A DNA stretch of 64,000 nt, from positions 3,055,001 through 3,119,000 of the forward strand of contig JACJXX010000001.1 of assembly GCA_020636435.1 (NCBI GenBank), in the 5' to 3' direction. The number at the start of each line of letters is the position of its first letter. The first letter of the stretch is position 1. The notes beneath the pieces are model-generated. The model worked only from the letters and a program-made list of their open reading frames with translations. It was not told where the DNA came from and made no database searches. Both the position numbers and the translations under genes were made by a program. The stretch is from Lewinellaceae bacterium (GTDB lineage: Bacteria; Bacteroidota; Bacteroidia; Chitinophagales; Saprospiraceae). Shown here one piece after another: positions 56,471-63,118 of this stretch.

Positions 56471-56750
56471 ATTGATCGTTAATTTTCCCGTCGAGGGCGA
56501 GTAGGGATTTTTCAACGAGTAGCTGGCGTAATGCTGCTCCGCCTTCCAGCGATTTGGCCCACCGTTCTCGCGCCGAAGCCTCGGCTTTCTGCTCGAACGG
56601 CTCAAAATATAATAAGATGAATGGCCGGCGGTGTTTGGTTGAAGGGGTGCGCCCGGCGTTGTGTTGCAGCACCCGTTTGGGCAAGTCAGAAGTAGAGCCC
56701 TTGTAGAGCCTGCCATCTTTGAGGCTGTAGAGTACGTAGAAATAGAACAT
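56457..56750 (-). CDS. GIY-YIG nuclease family protein, copy 1
   Basis: The 97-residue protein is one GIY-YIG domain: YVLYS and YKGST stand for the GIY and YIG motifs, with R26, H30 and a downstream ARERWAK segment carrying the likely catalytic Glu. Such small standalone proteins cut DNA; the natural target is unknown. The last residues CSAG and the stop TAG are encoded by a tRNA D-arm (TGCTCAGCTGGTTAG). It is one of four virtually identical copies and the last on the minus strand. Confidence 0.85.
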   Translation of the reverse strand: MFYFYVLYSLKDGRLYKGSTSDLPKRVLQHNAGRTPSTKHRRPFILLYFEPFEQKAEASARERWAKSLEGGAALRQLLVEKSLLALDGKINDQCSAG

Positions 56751-56769
56751 GAGGCTGGCGTTTTTACAA

Positions 56770-56799
56770 AAAGAGCCTTCACGAAAGTGAAGGCTCTTT
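56770..56799 (-). terminator. Hairpin before GIY-YIG copy 1
   Basis: AAAGAGCCTTCAC and GTGAAGGCTCTTT form a 13 bp perfect stem with a 4 bp loop. On the minus strand a T-run follows (TTTTTG), so it is an intrinsic terminator at the end of the tRNA remnant and 19 bp before the GIY-YIG ATG. Confidence 0.8.
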
Positions 56800-56800
56800 G

Positions 56801-56854
56801 TAGCGCGAGGCCGTATGGGCCGGCCTCCCGTACGGGCGCTCTAACCAGCTGAGC
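56801..56854 (-). pseudogene. tRNA-Met remnant after GIY-YIG copy 2
   Basis: Same structure as the other remnants (D-arm, CCCGTACGGG, AGGCCGG, then TCGCGCTACA), but one G shorter (GAGGCCG rather than GAGGGCCG on the plus strand). This gives a 384 bp unit instead of 385. Confidence 0.72.
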
Positions 56855-57134
56855 ATTGATCGTTAATTTTCCCGTCGAGGGCGAGTAGGGATTTTTCAAC
56901 GAGTAGCTGGCGTAATGCTGCTCCGCCTTCCAGCGATTTGGCCCACCGTTCTCGCGCCGAAGCCTCGGCTTTCTGCTCGAACGGCTCAAAATATAATAAG
57001 ATGAATGGCCGGCGGTGTTTGGTTGAAGGGGTGCGCCCGGCGTTGTGTTGCAGCACCCGTTTGGGCAAGTCAGAAGTAGAGCCCTTGTAGAGCCTGCCAT
57101 CTTTGAGGCTGTAGAGTACGTAGAAATAGAACAT
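56841..57134 (-). CDS. GIY-YIG nuclease family protein, copy 2
   Basis: The deduced protein is identical to copy 1 over all 97 residues as far as I compared. At a GAGGCT/GAAGCT site it shares the GAG form with copy 1, while copies 3 and 4 carry the other synonymous form, so copies 1-2 and 3-4 pair. ATG 57134 follows the hairpin by 20 bp; the open frame running further upstream is through the tRNA remnant and copy 3 and is not meaningful. Confidence 0.85.
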   Translation of the reverse strand: MFYFYVLYSLKDGRLYKGSTSDLPKRVLQHNAGRTPSTKHRRPFILLYFEPFEQKAEASARERWAKSLEGGAALRQLLVEKSLLALDGKINDQCSAG

Positions 57135-57153
57135 GAGGCTGGCGTTTTTACAA

Positions 57154-57183
57154 AAAGAGCCTTCACGAAAGTGAAGGCTCTTT
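57154..57183 (-). terminator. Hairpin before GIY-YIG copy 2
   Basis: Identical 13 bp stem (AAAGAGCCTTCAC/GTGAAGGCTCTTT) with GAAA/TTTC loop, followed by TTTTTG on the minus strand. Confidence 0.8.
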
Positions 57184-57184
57184 G

Positions 57185-57239
57185 TAGCGCGAGGGCCGTA
57201 TGGGCCGGCCTCCCGTACGGGCGCTCTAACCAGCTGAGC
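57185..57239 (-). pseudogene. tRNA-Met remnant after GIY-YIG copy 3
   Basis: D-arm GCTCAGCTGGTTAGAGC, CCCGTACGGG palindrome, AGGCCGGCCCATACGGCCC, then TCGCGCTACA. The acceptor 3' strand and discriminator match the intact tRNA, but the anticodon loop and TTCAA are gone, so it cannot be a functional tRNA. Confidence 0.72.
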
Positions 57240-57519
57240 ATTGATCGTTAATTTTCCCGTCGAGGGCGAGTAGGGATTTTTCAACGAGTAGCTGGCGTAA
57301 TGCTGCTCCGCCTTCCAGCGATTTGGCCCACCGTTCTCGCGCCGAAGCTTCGGCTTTCTGCTCGAACGGCTCAAAATATAATAAGATGAATGGCCGGCGG
57401 TGTTTGGTTGAAGGGGTGCGCCCGGCGTTGTGTTGCAGCACCCGTTTGGGCAAGTCAGAAGTAGAGCCCTTGTAGAGCCTGCCATCTTTGAGGCTGTAGA
57501 GTACGTAGAAATAGAACAT
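57226..57519 (-). CDS. GIY-YIG nuclease family protein, copy 3
   Basis: Same 97-residue GIY-YIG product (MFYFYVLYSLKDGRLYKGST...). Its spacer before the ATG has a longer T-run (TTTTTTT-like on the plus strand) than the others. The C-terminal CSAG and stop again come from the D-arm of the following remnant. Confidence 0.85.
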   Translation of the reverse strand: MFYFYVLYSLKDGRLYKGSTSDLPKRVLQHNAGRTPSTKHRRPFILLYFEPFEQKAEASARERWAKSLEGGAALRQLLVEKSLLALDGKINDQCSAG

Positions 57520-57538
57520 GAGGCTGGCGTTTTTTTAA

Positions 57539-57568
57539 AAAGAGCCTTCACGAAAGTGAAGGCTCTTT
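57539..57568 (-). terminator. Hairpin before GIY-YIG copy 3
   Basis: Same 13 bp stem and loop; on the minus strand followed by a TTTTAAAAAAA stretch instead of TTTTTGTAAAAA. Confidence 0.75.
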
Positions 57569-57569
57569 G

Positions 57570-57624
57570 TAGCGCGAGGGCCGTATGGGCCGGCCTCCCG
57601 TACGGGCGCTCTAACCAGCTGAGC
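57570..57624 (-). pseudogene. tRNA-Met remnant after GIY-YIG copy 4
   Basis: Identical in sequence to the remnant at 57185-57239. The boundary with the GIY-YIG gene is inside the D-arm, where the 5' acceptor strand GGCGCGGTA has been replaced by coding sequence (…AACGATCAAT). Confidence 0.72.
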
Positions 57625-57904
57625 ATTGATCGTTAATTTTCCCGTCGAGGGCGAGTAGGGATTTTTCAACGAGTAGCTGGCGTAATGCTGCTCCGCCTTC
57701 CAGCGATTTGGCCCACCGTTCTCGCGCCGAAGCTTCGGCTTTCTGCTCGAACGGCTCAAAATATAATAAGATGAATGGCCGGCGGTGTTTGGTTGAAGGG
57801 GTGCGCCCGGCGTTGTGTTGCAGCACCCGTTTGGGCAAGTCAGAAGTAGAGCCCTTGTAGAGCCTGCCATCTTTGAGGCTGTAGAGTACGTAGAAATAGA
57901 ACAT
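57611..57904 (-). CDS. GIY-YIG nuclease family protein, copy 4 (next to the intact tRNA)
   Basis: Same 97-residue product. It is the copy directly downstream of the intact tRNA-Met. The frame also runs open upstream through the hairpin and the tRNA itself (from ATG 58000, reading MIHNHEVGGSSPPRATK), giving a spurious 129-residue form; the true start is ATG 57904. Expression would need read-through of the tRNA terminator or its own start. Confidence 0.86.
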   Translation of the reverse strand: MFYFYVLYSLKDGRLYKGSTSDLPKRVLQHNAGRTPSTKHRRPFILLYFEPFEQKAEASARERWAKSLEGGAALRQLLVEKSLLALDGKINDQCSAG

Positions 57905-57923
57905 GAGGCTGGCGTTTTTACAA

Positions 57924-57953
57924 AAAGAGCCTTCACGAAAGTGAAGGCTCTTT
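57924..57953 (-). terminator. Terminator of the intact tRNA-Met
   Basis: AAAGAGCCTTCAC/GTGAAGGCTCTTT hairpin with TTTTTG following on the minus strand, starting 2 bp past the tRNA 3' end. Confidence 0.85.
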
Positions 57954-57954
57954 G

Positions 57955-58028
57955 TAGCGCGAGGCGGGCTTGAACCGCCGACCTCATGATTATGAATCAT
58001 GCGCTCTGACCAGCTGAGCTACCGCGCC
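57955..58028 (-). tRNA. tRNA-Met (anticodon CAT)
   Basis: On the minus strand the acceptor GGCGCGG pairs with TCGCGCT (two G-U pairs). The D-arm is GCTC-AGCTGGTCA-GAGC, the anticodon arm CATGA-TTCATAA-TCATG places CAT at 34-36, the variable loop is AGGTC, and the T-arm is GGCGG-TTCAAGC-CCGCC. CCA is not encoded. It is the only intact tRNA in the array; elongator Met is most likely, with an Ile2-type CAU tRNA less likely. Confidence 0.92.
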
Positions 58029-58589
58029 GTTTTATAAATAAGACACCCAAACAAAAGCGGGCATTTTTTTTCAAACTTGACCCGCCGGCCTCCCGTGCGG
58101 GCGCTCTGATCCCGCTCATTGAAGCGGGAAGCTACCGCGCCGTTTTATAAATAAGGCACCCAAACAAAAGCGGGCATTTTTTTAAACTTGAACCGCCGCT
58201 TCTCCCGTGTGCGCGCTGATCCCGCTCATTGAAGCGGGAAGCTACCGCGCCGTTTTATAAATATGACACCCAAACAAAAGCGGGCATTTTTTTCAAACTT
58301 GAACCGCCGGCCTCCCGTACGGGCGCTCTGATCCCGCTCATTGAAGCGGGAAGCTACCGCGCCGTTTTATAAATAAGACACCCAAACAAAAGCGGGCATT
58401 TTTTTTCAAACTTGAACCGCCGGCCTCCCGTGCGGGCGCTCTGATCCCGCTCATTGAAGCGCGAAGCTACTGCGCCGTTTTATAAATAAGACACCCAAAC
58501 AAAAGCGGGCATTTTTTTTCAAACTTGAACCGCCGGCCTCCCGTGCGGGCGCTCTGATCCCGCTCATTGAAGCGGGAAGCTACCGCGCC
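58029..58589 (-). repeat. Five tandem degenerate tRNA-like repeats (110-113 bp)
   Basis: Copies span 58029-58141, 58142-58251, 58252-58363, 58364-58476 and 58477-58589. Each on the minus strand has the tRNA acceptor and D-stem start GGCGCGGTAGCT. A hairpin insert CCCGCTTCAATGAGCGGG replaces the D-loop core, then come TCAGAGCGC, a short CCCG(C/T)ACGGG palindrome for the anticodon arm, AGGCC, and GGCGGTTCAAG. The T-arm is split by TTTGAAAAAAAAT before GCCCGC, and an AT-rich spacer ends each unit. None can fold as a normal tRNA. The second copy is the most damaged. Confidence 0.85.
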
Positions 58590-58603
58590 AAAATTTGCGA
58601 CTG

Positions 58604-58635
58604 CAAAGATAACAGTTTTAACAGCTTTTGCGCAA
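58604..58635 (-). promoter_or_regulatory. Promoter of the tRNA array
   Basis: On the minus strand TTG (58635-58633), 21 bp, then TATCTTTG (58611-58604). Transcription would start near 58597, about 8 bp before the first tRNA-like repeat at 58589, so the original tRNA gene stood where that degenerate repeat is now. Confidence 0.65.
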
Positions 58636-58704
58636 CAATAACGCTGCAATTTTTTTCTATTATAGACCTGCATTGAATAACCAGTAACCAATAACAACCG
58701 CCCC

Positions 58705-59085
58705 ATGCCAGACCAACGCACCGCCATCCGCCCCCTCATCCCCACCGAAAAGGAAGCTACTACCGAAGCCGAACGCTTCCAAAACGAAACCCTCCGCCCC
58801 ATCCTCAAAATGCAGAATGATCTGTTGGTGGCTATCTTCCACAACGGCATGGCCAAGCGGAAAATCCTGTTTGACGGCCTTTCCCGCCAAAAGCAGGAGC
58901 AGCAAATTGACCACAGCCTGAGCAAGGACAACCGCCTGCGTTTTCTATTGGTGGGAACGGTAATCGGGCAATTTACCCCTGAGGAGTATGAGCGTTTCCT
59001 GGCCATGGAGGCGGAGGCTACCCGCCGTATCATGAGCATGATGGCGGAACGGCTGAAGAGCGGGTTGGTGAAGTTTCCGGAATAG
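58705..59085 (+). CDS. Small conserved-looking hypothetical protein
   Basis: The 126-residue soluble, helical protein (core NETLRPILKMQNDLLVAIFH; GLSRQKQEQQIDHSLSKDN; FTPEEYERFLAMEAEATRRI) resembles a short Bacteroidota protein often labelled glyoxalase in databases, but no glyoxalase motif is present and I assign no function. It stands between the tRNA array and a convergent membrane protein. Confidence 0.72.
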   Translation: MPDQRTAIRPLIPTEKEATTEAERFQNETLRPILKMQNDLLVAIFHNGMAKRKILFDGLSRQKQEQQIDHSLSKDNRLRFLLVGTVIGQFTPEEYERFLAMEAEATRRIMSMMAERLKSGLVKFPE

Positions 59086-59103
59086 AATATTCAAAACCGC
59101 CGC

Positions 59104-59490
59104 CTATCCAAAGAATACTTCATGTAAATACCTTCCGGGCGCTAAGGTAAAGCCGCCGGCTAATACGATGGCGCCAAAGTACAAGAGGATCATCTTTCGC
59201 TTATGAGTTTGGATCTTCCCCTTTTTTATAGCGATGTATGCAGTCGGCACGGTATAAATGGTCAAAAAGCTGAAACTATGTATCCAGCCAAAATGGTTTA
59301 AAACCCTTGGCCCGACCTGTGCGGGCATAAAAATGGTAACCATAGCGGTTACCAGCATTAAAACCATATAGACTTTGCCCAAATCCTTATGGATTGTTGT
59401 CCCTCTTTTCATTAGTAAGAGCATTGTTCCAATGAAAAAGCAAGGAACAACCGTTGCTAAATGGATGTACATTAACGCTGAAGTCTCCAT
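59104..59490 (-). CDS. Small DUF2306-like membrane protein
   Basis: The 128-residue protein has four hydrophobic segments (YIHLATVVPCFFIGTMLLLM; VYMVLMLVTAMVTIFM; HSFSFLTIYTVPTAYIAI; MILLYFGAIVLAGGFTLAPG) and conserved His residues (H10, H34, H71, H95 region), like the DUF2306 family. Its role is unknown. It is convergent with the gene at 58705 with an 18 bp gap. Confidence 0.72.
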   Translation of the reverse strand: METSALMYIHLATVVPCFFIGTMLLLMKRGTTIHKDLGKVYMVLMLVTAMVTIFMPAQVGPRVLNHFGWIHSFSFLTIYTVPTAYIAIKKGKIQTHKRKMILLYFGAIVLAGGFTLAPGRYLHEVFFG

Positions 59491-59664
59491 TTTTTATGTT
59501 TGCTGTTCAAATATATAAATGAGGGGTGTAATGCCTTTACAGCACGTTCCCCTTCGCCACAAAGACTCAAAGGCACGAACAAACCTTAAACCGCTTAGTG
59601 ATTCTTTGTGCTTTTTTCGGTGGCAAAAAAAGCCGGGAGCAATACCCCCCCTTGAATAAGTAGA

Positions 59665-61035
59665 TCAATAAAAATCAGCCTTTCCCTTCTCGCCCTTCCC
59701 TTCGTCTCGCACCTTTCCCAGCAACACATTCAACCCCAGCCGCAAATTCGCGCTGTGGCTGTCCTTCGGGCGGAAGGCGGTGACGATGTTGTCGGTGGCG
59801 GCCATCAGCTGCACCGGGCCGAGCAGCAGGGTGGCGTTCAGGCCCAGGTTGTCCAGGCGTTCGCTGCGGAAGGCGTAGGTGGCGCCCACGTTGAGAACGG
59901 GCAGGATGTCGAGGTTGCTGCCGATCGCCACTGCGGTGTTGGTTTCTTCCCGGTAGCGCTCCAGGTAGACCAGGCCGCCGACGGTCCAGTTGTCTTTCAG
60001 GCGGTACAGGCCGCTGAGGTAGTAACGGGCGGGCAAGGTAGTAGAATAGCCAATTGAAGTTTCCGTGACTTCGTAGATTTCGCGCAGGGTATCGACAATA
60101 GAGCCGGCCGTGACGGTATCCTCAAAGATATTCTGGGCGAGGTCGAGGCCCTTGTATTCAAATGTGCCGTTAAGGCTGTAGTTCGTCACGTCTTTGTCCC
60201 AGTTGACTTTTCCGATGTCGAGGGCGCTGGCAGCCAGTTCCAGGTTGTCGCCCAGCTTCAGGCGGACGCCCAGGTCGAAGGCAAAGCCGGCATTGCCGGT
60301 GAAGAGGTCTTCAAAATCAAACCGGCCATAATTGAAATCCACGGTCAATTCGTCAAAGCCGTCGTACTTTATGGAACCGGCGGAGTTGACGTAGTAATCG
60401 GCGTTCAGTTCCAGTTGGTAGATGTCGCTGTCGGTGCGCAGGCGCAGATCGGTGCGTTCCGAGCTGATGCTGCCCACGCCGGCCAGCAGTTTGGCGCGGC
60501 CGCCGATGGCGATGTTTGGCGTGACATCTATGGCCAGCCCCAGGGCGAATTCCTGATAGCCGTACAGGTCTACGTCGGGCCCGAAGGCCACTTCCTGGCC
60601 GATAAACTGGGCGTTGCCCTGCCAGATGAGCTGAGGCATGGTTTTGGGGTAGTTCAGAAAGGCGTTGAAACGCAGCGTATGGCCCAGCGAAAGCCCCACT
60701 TTGCCCAGGCGCAGGCCGAGGCTGAGGGTTTCGATGTCCAGGTTGTTGCGCAGCACATTGTCCGCGCCCAATCTTTCGATCGCCTGGTCGATGTTCAACA
60801 CATCCTTGCCCTCTGCATTTCTGGCGATCAGGTCGCCGTAGGTTACGTTGGTCACCTGAAGGGTGTTGTAAACGCCCGGCAGGCCGATGACGAATGTATA
60901 GTCCGGGAAAAATGCCGGGTTGGTCCGGCTCGCTTGCCAGGTGTGGCGCATGAAGTGGGTGGCCAAATCCTCCTGGGCGCTGACGCTTGCCGTAAAAGAG
61001 CTGATGATGAGTAGGAAAAGCAGTATCCTCTGCAT
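59665..61035 (-). CDS. DUF5723-like outer-membrane protein
   Basis: The 456-residue precursor has a signal peptide (MQRILLFLLIISSFTASVSA, then Q) and a long beta-strand series (RTNPAFFPDYTFVIGLPGVY, LSLGLRLGKVGLSLGHTLRF, LGLAIDVTPNIAIGGRAKLL). This is typical of DUF5723 barrel-like proteins in Bacteroidota. It follows the lipoprotein gene by 26 bp, so both form one operon at the outer membrane. Function is unknown. The tail KVRDEGKGEKGKADFY is unusually charged for a barrel end. Confidence 0.8.
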   Translation of the reverse strand: MQRILLFLLIISSFTASVSAQEDLATHFMRHTWQASRTNPAFFPDYTFVIGLPGVYNTLQVTNVTYGDLIARNAEGKDVLNIDQAIERLGADNVLRNNLDIETLSLGLRLGKVGLSLGHTLRFNAFLNYPKTMPQLIWQGNAQFIGQEVAFGPDVDLYGYQEFALGLAIDVTPNIAIGGRAKLLAGVGSISSERTDLRLRTDSDIYQLELNADYYVNSAGSIKYDGFDELTVDFNYGRFDFEDLFTGNAGFAFDLGVRLKLGDNLELAASALDIGKVNWDKDVTNYSLNGTFEYKGLDLAQNIFEDTVTAGSIVDTLREIYEVTETSIGYSTTLPARYYLSGLYRLKDNWTVGGLVYLERYREETNTAVAIGSNLDILPVLNVGATYAFRSERLDNLGLNATLLLGPVQLMAATDNIVTAFRPKDSHSANLRLGLNVLLGKVRDEGKGEKGKADFY

Positions 61036-61061
61036 ATAGTATGGTTGTTTTTGCCAATCAA

Positions 61062-62606
61062 TTAATCCCTCACGCCAAAAATAGCGCCGAGCTTCACCCG
61101 CACCGCCTGGTTTTCCAGAATCTTAACCGAAACATTGCCATCGTTAACCGTAGAGAAGGAAGCAACGATATCCAGGGTTTCCGCCGTTCGAACCCGATCG
61201 AAGCGTTCCTCCGGATAGTCGATGTAGGTGACGTCTTCCTTTACGCCGCTGGCATTTCCTTCGCTGTCGACGGGCGCGCCCTCGATCACCCGCATGGATT
61301 CCTGAAAGAGAGAATCCAGCACCACGCCATCTTTGTCAATGAAATACCCTTGTATAGACACATCCAGCGGCAGGCTGTTGACGGTCACCAGTTTGAACTC
61401 GGCTTTGTACATCTTTTGGAAGTTGCTGAAATCGATCCCAAAAGTGTCGCGCGCCAGGAAGTTGATCGAGCGGCCGTAGAGCGGCAGGTCGACGTCTACC
61501 CGCACCTTATAATAACTGCTGTCGGTGATGAAGCCGCGGATGTTGACGTTGGAGTCCGGGTTGGTCACGGCATCCACATCGTAGTCGATGGCTACCGGGC
61601 CGGCGCCCAGGATCACATCGATATTGGAATTTTCTTTGTTGAAGATGAATTTCTCCTCTTTTATCACGCCTACTTCGTTGATGGAGGGATATGGAAAATC
61701 AATGCCGCTTTCCACATAGGGGCTTTCCAGCTCTAGGGTTTCCCCCCTGACGGTAAGCACTTTGAAGATTTTGACATCCGATTGGGTCGGAATGCCGAAG
61801 GAGTTTTCGATATTGAACGTGACCGTCGGGTCGGCGAAATAGATGTCGCCGGTCACCCAGTTGTCGAAGAAGTCGATGATGATGGTATCGCGCCCTCCCT
61901 CGTGGCGTTGTACCCCCAGGAAGCCTTCCATGTAGGAGAAAGACAGGTCGCGGAAGGTGATGGCCACCTGGGCCGTATCGGGTTGGCCGTTGGAGCGGGT
62001 AAGTTCGTATTCTACGTACACGGAATCAGTCAAAGGGTCGGGCACAGCCTCGTACCCGTCGAGCTGGAAAGGGAAAAGGAAGTTGGTATAGACCGGCAGT
62101 TGCCCGGAGCCGCTGTATCCACCCAGGTTGGCTGTAAAAGACAACGGCTCGCCGTTTTTGGTGACCTGCGGCAGAGTAATGGTAAATTCCACCGGGTCGG
62201 GGTGGGCGTGCTGAAAGCCATAGATAAATTCTCCCCCCTTAAACACCAGGCGGTCGAAGTCGAAGCCATCCGGAAGGTCCAGGGGCAGCGCCATGCGCTT
62301 GGAAGTAATGGGAATGGGTATGCCGCTGAGCGATTCGTTGATCTTTTGGAAGATGGTATCGCTGTTTTGGGTCAGCACGTCGCCGGAATAGGTGAAGTGG
62401 ATGAGGCCGTCGGGATCGATCGTGATAACGGCCAGGTCCTGGAAATTTTCCAGCGCTTCCTTCAGGGAGAGCTCGGTATCCAGGAGCGGCACGGCATATT
62501 CGGCATCGTAGTCGGCATCTTCCAGTTTCTCCAGTTCGTCAAAAGACTGGCATGCATTGAACAAGGCTGCGAGAGCCACAAATAACAACAGGATTGACCT
62601 TTTCAT
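61062..62606 (-). CDS. Predicted outer-membrane lipoprotein of unknown function
   Basis: The 514-residue protein has a lipoprotein signal (MKRSILLLFVALAALFNA, C19). The mature part is beta-rich with repeated strands (ELSLKEALENFQDLAVITID; GEPLSFTANLGGYSGSGQLP; YMEGFLGVQRHEGGRDTIII). It is the first gene of the operon with the DUF5723-like protein and is preceded by a clean promoter. The pairing of a lipoprotein with a barrel suggests a surface complex, but no cargo is known. Confidence 0.77.
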   Translation of the reverse strand: MKRSILLLFVALAALFNACQSFDELEKLEDADYDAEYAVPLLDTELSLKEALENFQDLAVITIDPDGLIHFTYSGDVLTQNSDTIFQKINESLSGIPIPITSKRMALPLDLPDGFDFDRLVFKGGEFIYGFQHAHPDPVEFTITLPQVTKNGEPLSFTANLGGYSGSGQLPVYTNFLFPFQLDGYEAVPDPLTDSVYVEYELTRSNGQPDTAQVAITFRDLSFSYMEGFLGVQRHEGGRDTIIIDFFDNWVTGDIYFADPTVTFNIENSFGIPTQSDVKIFKVLTVRGETLELESPYVESGIDFPYPSINEVGVIKEEKFIFNKENSNIDVILGAGPVAIDYDVDAVTNPDSNVNIRGFITDSSYYKVRVDVDLPLYGRSINFLARDTFGIDFSNFQKMYKAEFKLVTVNSLPLDVSIQGYFIDKDGVVLDSLFQESMRVIEGAPVDSEGNASGVKEDVTYIDYPEERFDRVRTAETLDIVASFSTVNDGNVSVKILENQAVRVKLGAIFGVRD

Positions 62607-62740
62607 AATTAGTTTTTACAATAAACAAGGACCATGCATTAAAGTAACAGGGAGTTAAACGCACCTGTTGTGCGCGACAGGGGTTAAGCTTTCCAGCCAG
62701 GGGTTTCGGAGAGTTGCCAGGATGAGTATTCTTGCGGGTG

Positions 62741-62770
62741 CAAAGATATTCAAAATGCTACACATTACAA
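62741..62770 (-). promoter_or_regulatory. Bacteroidota-type promoter of the lipoprotein operon
   Basis: On the minus strand TTG (62770-62768), 19 bp, then TATCTTTG (62748-62741), a perfect match in sequence and spacing. The leader to ATG 62606 would be about 128 bp. Confidence 0.68.
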
Positions 62771-62883
62771 CGTTTGAAAATGCCAAATTGATGTTTGGGA
62801 GGCAAAATTGGGGAAAGGGTGTAAAGGTGCGAGCGGCAACCATCGAACCATGGAACACTTATGGCAATCGCATGAAATGGGAT

Positions 62884-63038
62884 CGACCTTGAAAAGGTCG
62901 TATGTTTATAGGAAACGATGTTTTAAGCCCTCCCGACCTCGCAGAGGTCGTACATCTACCCGTTTGTACGACCTCTTTGAGGTCGAAAATTTAATTATAC
63001 GGGATAATTCTATAGACGTTTGACCCGCTTCGGGGTCA
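62884..63038. repeat. Four successive GACCT/AGGTC-type hairpins
   Basis: Three hairpins share the stem CGACCT/AGGTCG with different 5 bp loops (TGAAA, CGCAG, CTTTG) and a fourth has TGACCC/GGGTCA. Spacing is irregular (50, 35, 52 bp). They resemble small dispersed intergenic palindromes. Confidence 0.7.
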
Positions 63039-63118
63039 AAACATATTTCATGCAATTGCCTTGTGGAACACTTCAACCATGCAACCATGCATCCCGATTT
63101 TTCGTATATTGCTCCACT

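Larger units (their letters stand above)
56320..58704. other. tRNA / GIY-YIG nuclease repeat locus
   Basis: Between the EamA gene and the gene at 58705 the whole sequence is occupied by a minus-strand array. From right to left it has a promoter (58604-58635), five degenerate tRNA-like repeats (58029-58589), one intact tRNA-Met (57955-58028), and four units of hairpin, GIY-YIG gene and tRNA remnant (57953 to 56416), closed by a last hairpin (56385-56414). The first 60 bp (56320-56384) show nothing I can name. Confidence 0.85.
62607..63118. other. Intergenic region with promoter and a run of short hairpins
   Basis: Besides the promoter above it holds GTGTAAAGGTG (62819-62829) and four small hairpins: 62884-62900, 62934-62950 and 62969-62985 (CGACCT...AGGTCG with 5 bp loops) and 63021-63038 (TGACCCGCTTCGGGGTCA). 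No gene is visible; small ORFs here lack support. Confidence 0.65.

Noticed and set aside
56288..57987. Long minus-strand frames of 150-317 codons starting MLSWLERPYGRPAHT or similar
   Set aside because: They read the GIY-YIG repeats in the wrong frame and cross units because the repeat has few stops in that frame.
57611..58000. 129-residue GIY-YIG form starting inside the tRNA (MIHNHEVGG)
   Set aside because: Its first 32 residues translate the tRNA and terminator; the other three copies start at the ATG after the hairpin.
56416..58589. CRISPR array
   Set aside because: Repeat units are 110-385 bp, carry tRNA and coding sequence, and there are no short repeats with unique spacers or cas genes.
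58029..58589. Additional functional tRNA genes
   Set aside because: The repeats lack a 7-base anticodon loop, have an interrupted T-arm and no matching 3' acceptor strand.
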